A stretch of DNA of 64,000 bases from Amoebophrya sp. A120. Its lineage: Eukaryota; Sar; Dinophyceae; Syndiniales; Amoebophryaceae. Shown here piece after piece: positions 21,001-31,159 of this stretch. Both the position numbers and the translations under genes were made by a program. Numbering within the stretch: the first letter of the stretch is position 1; each line of letters opens with the position of its first letter. A model generated the notes under the pieces. The model saw nothing but the letters and a program-made list of their open reading frames with translations. It was not told the origin of the DNA and ran no database searches. The stretch spans positions 3,474,757 to 3,538,756 of the forward strand of contig CAJINV010000002.1 of the NCBI GenBank assembly GCA_905178155.1. The letters run 5' to 3'.

Positions 21001-24000
21001 GGGCTGATTTGTAATGCAATTTATACTAGTACGATGCTTTTGCAGTTCATAGCCTGCTGAGGCGGACAAGAACACGGCGCTCACGTTTCAAAACTTGCCG
21101 CAGTGCAACCCGGGCAAGATCTGGCAGAAGAGCGTCTCTTGGATGAAAAACCAGTACTACCAGGAGGACCCCGTGGAAGTCACGGACCGTATGCATTGCA
21201 AGTATGTCTGGGTCGTCTGGAAGAAAGCAACTTGTCATGCTAGCTCTGGAATCGTGCACAAACCTGCGTTGCGTGCTTACCAAAACAAGGTATCCATTTT
21301 TGCCAAAGTTCTTGCGACGCAGTCTCTCATGCAGGAGAGGCATGACAGAGATCCCACAGATGAATCTGTCATGCTAGGTTCGGTATGCCAGACCTCACGG
21401 GTGGTCATGGACAACCTGCATGACAAACTTTTTTGGAATCCACATGCAGCATCACAAGTTGCATTTTTCCAGACCCAGACACTTTTGCATTTGATAGGCC
21501 GCTTGCTCACGCATATCATGCACAAAATGGGAGGCGATGAGATGGTGAAAAAGGGCAAGGTATCAAGTGCAAAAATGTCTGGGTCTGGAAAAATGCAACT
21601 TGTGATGCTGCATTTGGATTCCAAAAAAATCTGTATTGCATGAGAAGCAAAGAAGGGAATGCAATTTTTGCTACGCTGAGAAGGCATTTGTCATGCGGAA
21701 CAGGCATCAAGAAGCCCTCAGAAAATCTGGATTGCTAGGGTATGCATCACAGACATCATGGCTCATGCAAAACGTGCATGACAGGTGTCAGAAGCTTCCA
21801 GACACAGACACTTTTGCAATCCATACAAGGAAAGCGGTTACGCCCAGATGATGTTTTTGCCGGGTGAGGAAGTCCACTTTGCGTTCACTGCGCAAAACCG
21901 CATGGACATCGTGCTGTTTACCAACTACCGCATCGTGTATCGCGACTACACGAACTGGTGGTCCCAGTTCCTCCGATCTGGGCCCTTGTCCAAACGGCAG
22001 GGCAGCAGCAGCTGGACGGAATCTATTCCCTATGAGGAAATCCACTACTGTATCCTATGTAAAAACGTCCCCACCCCAGCATAGTGATACATAGTTGTCA
22101 TGCAAATTTGCATGCTCAAAATGTTTCTCGTGCGGAGCCCCACGAGAAGCATTTTTTACTCGTGTTTTTTCGTAATTTTCCATGCTCCAATCAGCGCGAT
22201 ATGCTACTTCTGGAATGCTGCTGAACTAGCCAAACAGGATCATTACACAACGAGCCCAATCTTGTCATGCGCAACAGCCACAGGTTGCTGATTTGTCTAG
22301 CAGATTTCCCAACCCGACTATGGGGTCGTGGGGACGTTTTTACTCAGGATATACTGGAAGTTACGCACCCCCGGCGGGTTGTCGCGGGCCTTTGCCACGG
22401 CGGAATCGGTTCTGACCATCAATTTCGGGCTCCGCACGGAGCGCTTTCGGCTGAAAGAATCCTGCGCGGCCGCGTTACCCCTGTACCGCTTTCTCTCCTC
22501 CGCGATTGTGGGCAAATCTGACGATACTTTATCGCAAAGCGTCGATTCTGGCGCGGCTGGCGCTCTGTCGCACAACGGCTGGCGCGGGCAGTGGTCTATG
22601 GTCGACACAAGCTATCAACTGGAAATATGTCTGAGTCTGGAAGAATGCAGATTTTTGTCATGCTGTTTTTCCTACTTGACCCAGAAGGTCTGGCATGCAA
22701 GGTCTAGCATTACAGGTTTTGTTGAGAAGCTGCGTCGATGCCTAATCCGCATGACAAACCGCCTATTTGTTCGGTGACAAAATTACGCAACTCTTGCTGT
22801 CTATGCATGAGAAATTTTTGTGTGGTGTGGGATGTGCATCACAAGTTCCGTCTTTAAAGATTTAGACATCTTTGCACTGCATACAAGCGACCAGTTCTCC
22901 AAAGTCTCGCAGGCCGAGGCAAAGAAAGAACTGTACGAAGCACACCCTCGGTGCATGCTCGGACACGAAGCGAATACGGACGGTGCCCTTGCGTTCCGCA
23001 AGCCGCGGGATTGGCTGTACTTCCCGAAGCCGCAAGAAGCGGACGGTATATCATATTGGTGATTATATTTTGATCCTTTTGTGCATGCTTTTTTGCTTCT
23101 GATTGGAAAGCGCTAGCGTGTTACTCACTCACTTTCAAAGCTTGCTTTTCTTAGAGCCCAAGCATTGTCGAAGCATTGTCGAAGTATTGGCATACAGTGT
23201 CAGCGAGAAGTAAGGAAAAGATGATATAAGCGCTCGGGGATGAAGATATACTCGCGATACTTTTCGCGGTTCTGACCCTAGATCTCCTGCGTCCGTAGCT
23301 GCTTGCGGCGACGGTGCAAAGGTTTTTCTTTTTGATGAGGTGCAGTCGGGTATGCGTGACATATTCATTGATATCTAAATCTATCACATTGCCGTGTTTA
23401 TTTTTTCGTAGTGTTGTTTGGCAATGGGAATGGCATGATGACGATCCACCTAAAAATCTGCTGCCCATCAGGTGGTCAAACCCCGACGGGCCGCTTCTTC
23501 TACAAAAACGTGATTGGGCCTCTGGGATACGCGATGGAGCTACATTCCTGGCGGTATGCATAGATTTTTCAATTTTATTTCTTTACCGTTTGTCATGTTG
23601 TTCTACTACGTTTTCAACAAAAAGCTAAAGTTGAACTTTTGCAACCATAGACAGGTTTCATGGTCAGACGTGGTTGAAACTGAAGGACTTCGGTTTATAA
23701 ATTCGCTCTTGCATGATCACAAATTCATCACACCTCAGGTACGACAAGATTGTTGGCTGGGAAATGTACACGCAGATGCGCAAGCGCCGCGTGCTTTCTA
23801 TCCTGCGTAAAAACGTGCCTGGCATTAAAACCCCATGCTTCGATCATGCAAATCTGCAACTCTACAGGCGTGTTTCTAATGTTGCGCAGCCATATGTTGT
23901 TGAGGAGCGTGTTCGTGTTGTGACGCAATCATCTGGGAGTAGTTTATTGTTGTGCTCTAAAAAGCAGGATAAAAATTCGCTCGACTTAGTATGCAGTAGG

Positions 24001-25075
24001 TACTAAACATCGGATTGTTTGTACCCTGCAAAGAGCCCAAACTTCGTTGTCATGCGCAAATTATAACAATATTAACGCCAAACCCAAAACTTGCTATTAT
24101 TTGTGTAGCGAGATAAGCGCCATGAGCATGATCTTCACACTGGGGTCGCGTGCTGGGCTCCGTTTTTTTCACACGGGATACTGTTCGGCCGTCCGGGTTT
24201 GCTCGGCGCTCGCGAGTATTTCCGCGTGCTCGGGACCCGTTTCGAGGCGCCGGACCCCATGCAAGATTCGCAGCAGCCGTTCACGGGGGACACCTTTTTC
24301 AAGTTCAAGCCGCCGAAGACCGGCGCGTGGTTTGCGAAGAATGAGAAACAAGAGGGGGATATCCTATGTAAAAACGTCCCCACCCCACAATTGTCATGCA
24401 ATTCTGCATGCTCAAAATGTTTCTCATGCGGAGCCCCATGACAGGCATTCTCTAGGCGTGCTTTGGAATTTCTAATGCGCCAATCAGCATAATAGGCTAG
24501 ATCTGTGATGCTTCTGAACAAGCTGAACACGACTACACTACGGGGCCAAGTTTGTCATGCGCAACAGCCTAAGCTGGCTGATTTGTCTTGCAGATTTCCC
24601 ATCTTGACTATGGGGCGGGGACGTTTTTACTCAGGATAGGGGACGTGTTTGACGCGTTTCACTTCTTTGAAAACCATTTCATCAAGCCCCCCGCTGACCA
24701 GACGATTGCGCAGCACCTGTTGGAAGGGCTGCACGTGCAGGGACTGCAGCCGTCCGCGCCGCCCGCGGCGGAAGTCGAGATGTTATCCTGAGGGCCAAAA
24801 CGTCCCCTTTCCAGAGTTCGTCAGGCAGACTTCCAATTTTTGCAGGAGCACTTGTAATGCGAATCCCCAAGAGGAGAGGCATTTCCATTATTTCCAATCG
24901 TGTTTTTGCATTTGTAATGTTGCAAATAGAATGAGAAAATGGTTTTGCGATGCTGCCCTCCATCTCCTTGCTAACCTGCTGCATCACGAAACTACAGAGA
25001 GGAACTTGTCACGCACGACTTCTGGGATGGGGACGTTTTTACTCCGGATAGATGGCAGCCTTACCGCCGCCTTGA
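15099..25075 (+). CDS. Multi-domain protein with bacterial-PH-like repeats, 24 exons
   Basis: Exons: 15099-15450, 15765-16181, 16440-16745, 17007-17095, 17384-17503, 17776-17819, 17979-18220, 18522-18609, 18894-19107, 19334-19451, 19723-19821, 20092-20162, 20472-20554, 20831-20901, 21057-21189, 21502-21560, 21831-22050, 22357-22612, 22889-23045, 23472-23553, 23739-23798, 24186-24359, 24644-24783 and 25056-25075. They sum to 3615 nt, exactly 1204 codons plus stop. After an Ala/Gln-rich start, at least three and perhaps four segments share a pattern like bPH/DUF1696 domains: an initial loop, FTNRRIVLIRNKGIG or VLFTNYRIVYRDY, then a Tyr-x-x-Ile strand (YDAIQSF; IPYEEIHY). They lie near residues 165-260, 340-470, 550-650 and 835-1000. 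PH-like folds bind lipids or proteins, so a membrane or scaffold role is possible but unproven. Twenty-one introns are introners and two are GT-AG. Confidence 0.82.
15451..15759. mobile_element. Introner, family E (PH gene intron 1, 309 bp)
   Basis: Target repeat TTGGA perfect. Starts TATCAAAAGGAAAAATGCCC and ends ATGGGGAGAAGTGATTTTTT before CTCACAATA. This is the best-preserved family E copy here. Confidence 0.88.
16182..16434. mobile_element. Introner, family A (PH gene intron 2, 253 bp)
   Basis: Target repeat TCTCT perfect. Starts TATGCACTGCAAAAATGTCT, showing that family A tolerates a TATG as well as a TATC end. Joins RDEIDL to SVSYNSIEGG. Confidence 0.92.
16746..17001. mobile_element. 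Introner, family A (PH gene intron 3, 256 bp)
   Basis: Target repeat GACGG/GATGG, one mismatch. Its interior is the reverse complement of the interiors at 41828 and 63771, direct evidence that the same subfamily sits in either orientation. Confidence 0.92.
17096..17378. mobile_element. Introner, family C (PH gene intron 4, 283 bp)
   Basis: Target repeat AGTAC perfect. Arms AAAAACGTACTCACACCATA and TGGTGTGGGTACGTTTTTAC. Joins VFTQY to RIIVIEV. Confidence 0.92.
17504..17770. mobile_element. Introner, family A (PH gene intron 5, 267 bp)
   Basis: Target repeat AGAGT/ACAGT, one mismatch. Starts TATCAACTGTAAAAATGTCT and ends ACATTTTTGCATTTCATA. Confidence 0.9.
17820..17973. mobile_element. Introner, family B (PH gene intron 6, 154 bp)
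   Basis: Target repeat AAAGT perfect. The preceding exon is only 44 nt. Ends TATGCAATGCAAAACAAAGT and GCGATACTTTTTCAGAGCATA-type arm. Confidence 0.9.
18221..18516. mobile_element. Introner, family C, GTCCCC subtype (PH gene intron 7, 296 bp)
   Basis: Target repeat CAACG/CACCG, one mismatch. Arms TATCCTATGTAAAAACGTCC and GGGGACGTTTTTACAAACGATA-type end. Joins EIDN to EDGNPVNW. Confidence 0.9.
18610..18888. mobile_element. Introner, family C, GTCCCC subtype (PH gene intron 8, 279 bp)
   Basis: Target repeat CCAAT perfect. Starts TATCCTGAGCAAAAACGTCC and ends TTTTACTCAGGATA. Joins GKDNVP to IYNALTDKY just before a PH-like domain. Confidence 0.92.
19108..19328. mobile_element. Introner, family D (PH gene intron 9, 221 bp)
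   Basis: Target repeat GTTTC perfect. Starts TATGACCGTGCACAAGAACT and ends GGGAGTTGTGCACTCTCATA. Second family D copy is at 58331. Confidence 0.9.
19452..19717. mobile_element. Introner, family A (PH gene intron 10, 266 bp)
   Basis: Target repeat GGTTG perfect. The left arm has a small insertion (AAAAATATCTACTGGGTCTG). Joins FVPMPV to AAATADGA. Confidence 0.9.
19822..20086. mobile_element. Introner, family A (PH gene intron 11, 265 bp)
   Basis: Target repeat ATTCA/ACTCA, one mismatch. Interior belongs to the subfamily seen at 12527 and 21561 (GGCATCGAGAAGCCC). Confidence 0.9.
20163..20466. mobile_element. Introner, family A (PH gene intron 12, 304 bp)
   Basis: Target repeat CCTTC/CCTTG, one mismatch. 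Left arm AAATATCGATCTGGGTCTGG is matched on the right by CAGATCGATATTTGCAGTTG, so the same ATCGAT insertion is in both arms. Confidence 0.88.
20555..20825. mobile_element. Introner, family A (PH gene intron 13, 271 bp)
   Basis: Target repeat GCGCT perfect. Left terminus TACCAAATG shows that the third base is not fixed. Joins GQQAL to FKLQAYL. Confidence 0.9.
20902..21051. mobile_element. Introner, family B (PH gene intron 14, 150 bp)
   Basis: Target repeat GCCTG perfect. Ends TATGAAATGCAAAAGCATCG and CGATGCTTTTGCAGTTCATA. Arms complementary, including the C of GCATCG. Confidence 0.92.
21190..21496. mobile_element. Introner, family A (PH gene intron 15, 307 bp)
   Basis: Target repeat GACCG/GGCCG, one mismatch. 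Left arm reads GTCTGGGTCGTCTGG with a 3-bp insertion relative to the family. Confidence 0.88.
21561..21825. mobile_element. Introner, family A (PH gene intron 16, 265 bp)
   Basis: Target repeat CAAGG perfect. Preceding exon is 59 nt. Interior close to that at 10718. Confidence 0.92.
22051..22351. mobile_element. Introner, family C, GTCCCC subtype (PH gene intron 17, 301 bp)
   Basis: Target repeat TACTG perfect. Ends TATCCTATGTAAAAACGTCC and GTTTTTACTCAGGATA. It interrupts a PH-like domain between EEIHY and WKLRTPGG. Confidence 0.92.
22613..22883. mobile_element. Introner, family A (PH gene intron 18, 271 bp)
   Basis: Target repeat CAAGC perfect. Arms diverged (GTCTGAGTCTGG; TTTAGACATCTTTGC), an older copy by sequence yet with an intact target repeat. 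Confidence 0.88.
23046..23471 (+). other. GT-AG intron (PH gene intron 19, 426 bp)
   Basis: Starts GTATAT and ends CTGCCCATCAG. Joins PQEADG to GQTPTGRFFYKN. The longest GT-AG intron here; no TIR recognised. Confidence 0.75.
23554..23738 (+). other. GT-AG intron (PH gene intron 20, 185 bp)
   Basis: Starts GTATGC and ends ATCACACCTCAG. Joins AMELHSWR to YDKIVGWEMY. The interior has TTTGTCATG and GCATGATCACAAA phrases like those in introners. Confidence 0.75.
23799..24180. mobile_element. Introner, family C, decayed and enlarged (PH gene intron 21, 382 bp)
   Basis: Left arm TATCCTGCGTAAAAACGTGCC-type, right end TTTTTTTCACACGGGATA. Flanking CTTTC and CTGTT have diverged, and the interior is about 100 bp longer than other family C copies. 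Removal is still needed to join RRVLS to GRPGLLGAREYF. Confidence 0.75.
24360..24638. mobile_element. Introner, family C, GTCCCC subtype (PH gene intron 22, 279 bp)
   Basis: Target repeat GGGGA perfect. Ends TATCCTATGTAAAAACGTCC and GGGGACGTTTTTACTCAGGA then TA. Confidence 0.92.
24784..25050. mobile_element. Introner, family C (PH gene intron 23, 267 bp)
   Basis: Target repeat GATGT/GATGG, one mismatch. Left arm diverged (TATCCTGAGGGCCAAAACGT). Leaves a last exon of only 20 nt, ending PPP-stop; which repeat copy is retained decides Ser or Ala at the join. Confidence 0.85.
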
Positions 25076-27232
25076 GGTAGAAGGACAACGAGGAGCCGAG
25101 GGGTATTAAGATAAGTACTCGTATAAAAGACAAAGTACTATACCAACCACAGAAAGATGAACAACATCAGCAGACGAGTCGAAATAAACCAAATGTAGGC
25201 GTCGATATTCAAAATTTTTCCAGACGCAGAAAAGTAAACGAAGTTCATGTATTCAAAAGCCTTTCATCAGTTCATTCGTTTAATTTTAAGTAAGTCTTCA
25301 CAGAGAAAGTTCACACTAACAGTTTTACATCATAATTTTCGATCCACTCATGTCTGTCGACATGAACCAACACGTTTAGCCTCATAATTGTCATCATGTT
25401 GTGATACTCAAGCATTTAGCGTTTTTTGGCCATAATTTTTCTACATATAAGTATTGTACTCACAAGTGAGCTCGAGCCGAACAACAATTCTATCGCGACA
25501 CCAGCCTGAAGAGAACTCCACTCTCCAGCACAAGGTCGGGAAGAGTGAGTAAGTCTATGTCTAAGTAGAGTAAGTACACCATCATATTTTTTCTCCCTTG
25601 TGGTCTCTTCCTTAGAGACCTGCGGGGGAGTTTATCTCGATCTCCATTTTTGGGGCGCAGTGGTCTGTCAGGCGCACGCGCAGTAGTCTATCATCAAGTT
25701 TGATGAATAAGGAGCCAAGAACGCCCAAGGAGAACATAGTTTTTAACAACGCCCATGATGGAGAACAGCGGAGGAGTAGGAGTAAAGTAATGTATAAACA
25801 CCGTGTATGATTTTCTTTTTCTATCAAAGTAGAAACCGCGAGCTACAGAGCCGAAGTCCCCTATTGGCGATGGGAGAGAAGAAAAACCCTCCACGGGGGG
25901 GGCCCTTACAACAGTCATCGGAAGAAAACAAGCAAACCTGCTGCACACACAAAAACTCTCCTGCCCGGAGCGTGTCTTGCTAAGGTCTCCGCCTACGCGG
26001 CACACGAAGAACCCACCACCGATGAAGTAGAGCTCTGACACCCCTCGCATCGTCTAGGAATTTTGTATGATAACGCTCCCGGTATTATTTATTACCCAGG
26101 CAGTAGCATCATCCGCTAGCGGGCCGCAGGATGCATGATGCGAGGTGCAGCAATCAGCTCGCAGCTGAAGCTTCCTCGTATCGAAATAAAACCGTGGTAT
26201 CTATATAGTAAAATCAATCAACACGACGACCACGACGTCGCTTAAAGCGCAACACGCACTGCCACTGGAGCTCCCATCAGAAACAAGAAATTATAGAGAG
26301 ATTGCCGGCGCGCTTGAAGACGCCCGCCCCCGAACAGGATGGCGCAAACGCGCCTCCTGGCTCCGTTGTTCACCTCTGGAGATGTTGTCCACCATGATCA
26401 CCAGGTCTTGGAAGATCAAGAACACAGAGGGTCGCACTACACTCTTGCTTGTCCGTCAGCAATCGACGATTTTTGAGTGGATCACTTTCCAGGTGTCACG
26501 ATCAAAAAACCCAGCACCACGACGCACCGGGCAAAGTGCAAGCGTATGTATGTAATTACTAATAGCCCGGTTTCTTGGTCGTCGAAAGGCATGCAGGTCT
26601 AGTTAGCCAATTGCGGTCAACAGATCCGAAGAACGTACACATCTTGGACGAGCAAGCACAGTAGAGGATTGCTATGGATTGGAGCAGCTCCTCGTGGCGC
26701 GGCCTGTGTCTCGCTGCAAAGAATTCGTGGCGTTGGCGTGTTGTAGATCAGTCAAAAAAAGATCGGATCTTCATTGAGGGCGTTGTGTAGTAGAGTAAAC
26801 TAACACTAGGAACACGAGGATCTTCATTAGAGCAGCCGAGTTGCTGTTGAGCATCTTCAGCTAAGATCCATGTTGACACCACAAGGTCAAGGAGAAGGTC
26901 TAGTTACAATAACCTATTTCGTCGAACGCATTTGGTTGAAGCAACATGTAGTCGTTCCTTTGCTGCTGTATTTACTTACTTCTGGCGGCACACCGTGGTC
27001 GACTAGACATCTCTAATTCAGAAAAAGTTCGCTAATTTTTTCCTGACAGAGCGCTGCGCGGCACATCAGACCTGCAACATTTTTCCGCTAGATGCCATCC
27101 TAGAAAAAGCTCGACATACCTAATCGAAACACGATTCCAGGCCGAGGCCGCGAAAGTGGTATTATATCGAGAACGATTGCAATTTTTGTTTTTCCACCAC
27201 ACGTCCGTCAGACTGACACGACAGTCGCAAGG
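25076..27232. other. Intergenic, nothing recognised
   Basis: About 2.2 kb between the PH gene and the glycosyltransferase. Only short minus-strand ORFs (25612-26050) without family resemblance. No introner ends were seen. Confidence 0.5.
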
Positions 27233-30200
27233 ATGAGACAGCAAGTGCTCAACATGGGTGGGACAGCGACAGCTACTGTCCCTTTTTTATTTCTTGTGTA
27301 CATAAAGATCATACTTATTTTTAACACGACCAGCAACTGGAGCAGCACGCACACATCAATCGGGGTGAGTGCGTACCGGCTGCCTTTCAGCGCAACCGGA
27401 ACAACATCTTCCGGAGGAAGCACAAGAACTCCAGACGACCGGCCACATGACGTGGCTCGTGATGTCGCCCCGATAGAGGAAGCAGAAACTACGGGCGCTG
27501 AGACAGAAACTAGTCCAAGAACCAGCGCGCAGTTGCGTGCTGAGGATGTTGACGCTTGCGAATCTTCCGTGCTATTAGATGAACAAACAGACACGACTGT
27601 GGTAGAAAACCAGGAGCGACGAGTCACTAGACCTGGTTATTTTGATCCTCGGCCTCGTGTGCAGCAGGAGTACGACCGTGTTCAACAAGAAGACTGGGGA
27701 CTAGTAGAAGATGAAGAAGAAAGAGACGACGCCGTACCGGACCTAGAGCACTACATGTCTATCAGCGAACACCGTAGAATTTTGCCTCCAGGAGTTGCTT
27801 CCAGCACTTCCACCTCCTCCGCCTTCGGTTATAGCGCCGACCTCTTCTATAATTATAGCACCGACTTCGGCAGACGTCCTTTCTTCAGCACGGATTTCTC
27901 GCAGCAGCTGCACGAGCAGCGCTCTCCGGATTTTTTGGGCGGGACAGGAAATGCAACGGGTTCTCGCCTCTATGAGGAGCCGTACGCATCTTCTAGCTTT
28001 CATCTTGATCTTCCCGAGCGTGATACTAAGTACATTTTTCCCAAAGCAGGGTCGCGCTCGCGCACGCTTATTTTCAGGGCTTGGCACAACTACGGCAGCC
28101 CCGCTGGAGGTGCCAACTACTGGCGCATCCGCTTCCTCTCCTTCCCGCCGCCTAGTAACGGAAAAATTCCTCCTCGACCGACTTGCTGCGGACAAGAATT
28201 TGCGGCTGCAGATTTTTTTCGAAAACGTAAAAACCGTCCACAGTGCTTCTACAGCAGCTGCGCCCGAAGTGCGCCGCGACGTTGTCAAGGAGCAGAACCC
28301 GCGGCTCCTTTCTCCACCAAAGCTGTTGAATCTGGCGCAGGCGAAAGAGTTTCTGCACGAGAACGGACGGTGGTTTTACCAAGAAAAACCTTCTACTTCA
28401 TCTAGCGGTAGTGATAATTACGAGCAGAAAACTTTAGACGGACACGACTTCCGGATCGTGCGGGTCTTCGAAGACGATGAAGCTGCTGCAGATGGAAACA
28501 AGTCGATGAACCCAGCAGAAGGTACTAGTACTCGTCCAGTAGACCTCGACCTCCGGACTCTGAAATTGAATGCAGCGCTGAAGAAATTCGGCAACCGGCT
28601 TGCTAGCACGGGCAACTTCTTCGCACCCACCGTTTTGGCACGAGCTAAAAAGGGTGGTCAAAATTCTTCCTACCAAGCCGCGTTCTGCACCGCGCCGTCC
28701 TACCACTGTAGCCTGCTAGCGGAGGAACTTTTTCTACTTCGAATGGAAGTAGTGGATAACGATGGAAGAATCACCGAAAGTCACTTGATTCTGCAGGAAA
28801 CCATGATGGGAATGCGATTTACCTCCGGGAAGAGGAGGTTCCGAGGTTGGAGGTTTTCGAAAAGGGTGGGCGAGTGGATTGAGGAAGAGGAAGAATTTGA
28901 AGAAGTTTTTTTGCCAGCAGGAGCTGCACCTACTTCACACGGGCAGCACGGAGCCACAACGCCGCAACATGTTGAAGACGGGAGCAGGCTTTCAACAGGT
29001 GCTGGCGCAACGACTAGTCATCGGGTTTTTGACCGCAGTATTAAAGATCCAGAAGAAAATTTCTACATTTTCAGTGATACAACTGCGACGTCGAGAGGCA
29101 GCGGTGCCTACATCTCCCTGCTATTGGAGAATAAGTTGGCGCAGAAAGAAGAAGAACAACTGAACAAAAGTGCTATTCTCGCCCAATTTAGCCCCATGGA
29201 GAGGGCACAAGATCTGATGATGTCCAGGCAGTCCGCTATCGACCTATCAGTTTTGTTGCCGAGAAAGCTGCACTTTCTGTGGGTGGATGCAGTTCCCGTC
29301 GAGGTGGCGGGTGATGTAGTTCCTGGTACGGCGGAGGACTTATTTGCCGGACGATCTCCACAGGAAGCTGCTTCTGATCGACGCGGTTCTGATGTCGATG
29401 TCGAGAGACCGAAAAGCCCAACGACTTTCAACCCAAAGAAGTTTCACGAGACTGTCTTCTATTGGGTCAAGAAGTTTCGCAAGACGCTGCTGGTGATGCA
29501 CCTGTGCAAGAAACCGGGCAGTGCCAGTGCCGACGAATTTCTGGACAATTTATCCTTCGAAGTGAACCTGTGGACCAATAATGAACCCGCTGTCCAAGAG
29601 GCTTTGATTAAGTTCAGGGGCGGGCGCGGGCGGGGCCCAGACGATTTCTTGTGGAAAAACAACAAGTACATGAAATTCTCGGTGCGACCGATCCAAACTG
29701 ATTTGCTCGAATCGGAGACGAGGTTTTTGAAAAAAGTACGAAAAGACGTCGAGCTGGGAGGACGAGTGCAACAAGTAGCCCAAGCGGAGCCCGGAAGTGG
29801 TCCACTTTCATCCAGCAGTAGTAGCGTCGCAGAAGAGCTGCAGCAGTCGAGATCCCGAGGGGGAGAATTGAAGAATAGCGCAGAAACAATTATGCATCAA
29901 TCTTTCATCGAAAAAAGCAGCTATGTTCGGAACGAAAACGAGAAGCACATTTCCTTCACCTCAGACCTCCTCGGCATGGAGGGCTTCCACCCGAAAATGC
30001 ACCAAGATTTGGTGCGCCAATATCGGAAAGAAGCGGAGAAAGTTGTCATGCGAAATGTGCAAATAGTACGTCGGGAAGATCGGGAACATCAAGGGGAACA
30101 AGGAAACGAAAATCTTCCGAAGCAGGGAAATAAGAAAACAGTCTACTCATCGACGTCAGATGCGAGTACCACACCCCTCCAACAGTGGCTGCACGCCATT

Positions 30201-30719
30201 TGCCCCACGCTGCTGTCCCGCGGGCCGGAACAGACGGCGTTTTTCTCGGCAATTGACGTCTTGAAGCACGCAATTGTGACGTTCGAGCAGGGGGTCATGC
30301 TAGATTTAGACGTGAAACTCCCAGACCGCTACGAGCAACAGTTCGGAGAAAGTTTGTTGCGATCTTTGTACCATTTCGGCTACACTCTTCCCCAGGGACC
30401 CCCGCCGAACTACTTTTACGAAAACAACTTTTTGGCGGTTGCGGATGTTGATTTAGCATCTTCTTCTGCTCCTGATGCGGGAGACGGAGAAGCTCAAGCA
30501 AAAGGAGAAGGAAATTTCGCAGCAGATAACGCTCGAGCGGCGAGTATGAGTGCGAAGTTGCTGTTTTACCGGTTTTTGGAGGAGATGGCTACTCTCCCGT
30601 TGGAGAAAGTGGACACAAAACGGAGTTTGGGCGTCTTTTACAAATACGAAACGGGGCTGCCGGTGCATCCGGAAGCCTTGAGTAGGCAGTTGATCTACCC
30701 GCCGAGCGGGAATTTATGA
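27233..30719 (+). CDS. Type II membrane glycosyltransferase with DXD motif (GT32-like)
   Basis: Preferred model: exons 27233-28019 and 28078-30719, 3429 nt, 1142 residues. The frame from 27233 shows codon use typical of coding sequence up to about 28050, and the frame used downstream is open to 30719. A 58-bp GT-AG intron links them in phase and joins HLDLPE to RLGTTTAAPLEV. Residues 15-32 (VPFLFLVYIKIILIF) form a signal anchor, followed by a Ser/Thr/Glu-rich stem. The C-terminal half has KLHFLWVDAV and DVLKHAIVTFEQGVMLDLDV, matching the sugar-binding DXD region of GT32-type transferases (Asp1005-Leu-Asp1007). It probably acts in the Golgi; the donor sugar is unknown. Alternative: one exon from the ATG at 27951, which also begins with a hydrophobic segment (LLAFILIFPSVILSTFF), giving 922 residues. 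Confidence 0.7.
28020..28077 (+). other. Probable 58-bp GT-AG intron in the glycosyltransferase gene
   Basis: Starts GTGATACTAAG and ends CTTATTTTCAG. It is the only GT-AG pair I found between the two open frames with the right length modulo 3. ACTAAG near the 5' end resembles a branch site but lies unusually far upstream. Confidence 0.5.
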
Positions 30720-31159
30720 TGACGTGGGGAAGCTTGGCTTTGGAGGATAGAACGAATCGAAATGGATGATGTTCTAAAGGATGGACAATTTAATAGCTAC
30801 GATAGCCTTGCGTAGGTGTAAGGAATTACTATCGGACGAGCTAGCTTTGACTTTTTGATTTTGGCGGAGACTTTGGATCGCCACAGATGAGTACGACTAT
30901 GATAATGATCGATATGATCTACATTATTTTATCAAGATGCCTTCATCTCGCATGGGGCATCACAACGTGGTCCGCGCGCTGTTATTCATAGAGCACATTT
31001 GTATTTCCCAAGTTCATCATCGTCCTCAGCAAATAGCTGCGATAAACCTAACACAGAAGCTAGATCAGAAAGAACAAATTTGAATATAGGGCGCCAGAAA
31101 GATAAAAATGAGCAGTTATTGGGTGAATCAGACAGGAATTATTATCATGCCAGTCAGTA
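30720..31159. other. Intergenic, AT-rich, nothing recognised
   Basis: Lies between the glycosyltransferase stop and the GC-rich island. No ORF of note and no repeat recognised. Confidence 0.5.

Noticed and set aside
27795-27950. Glycosyltransferase start at 27795
   Set aside because: The codon there is TTG; the first ATG in that frame is at 27951, and the upstream frame from 27233 is better supported as the 5' exon.
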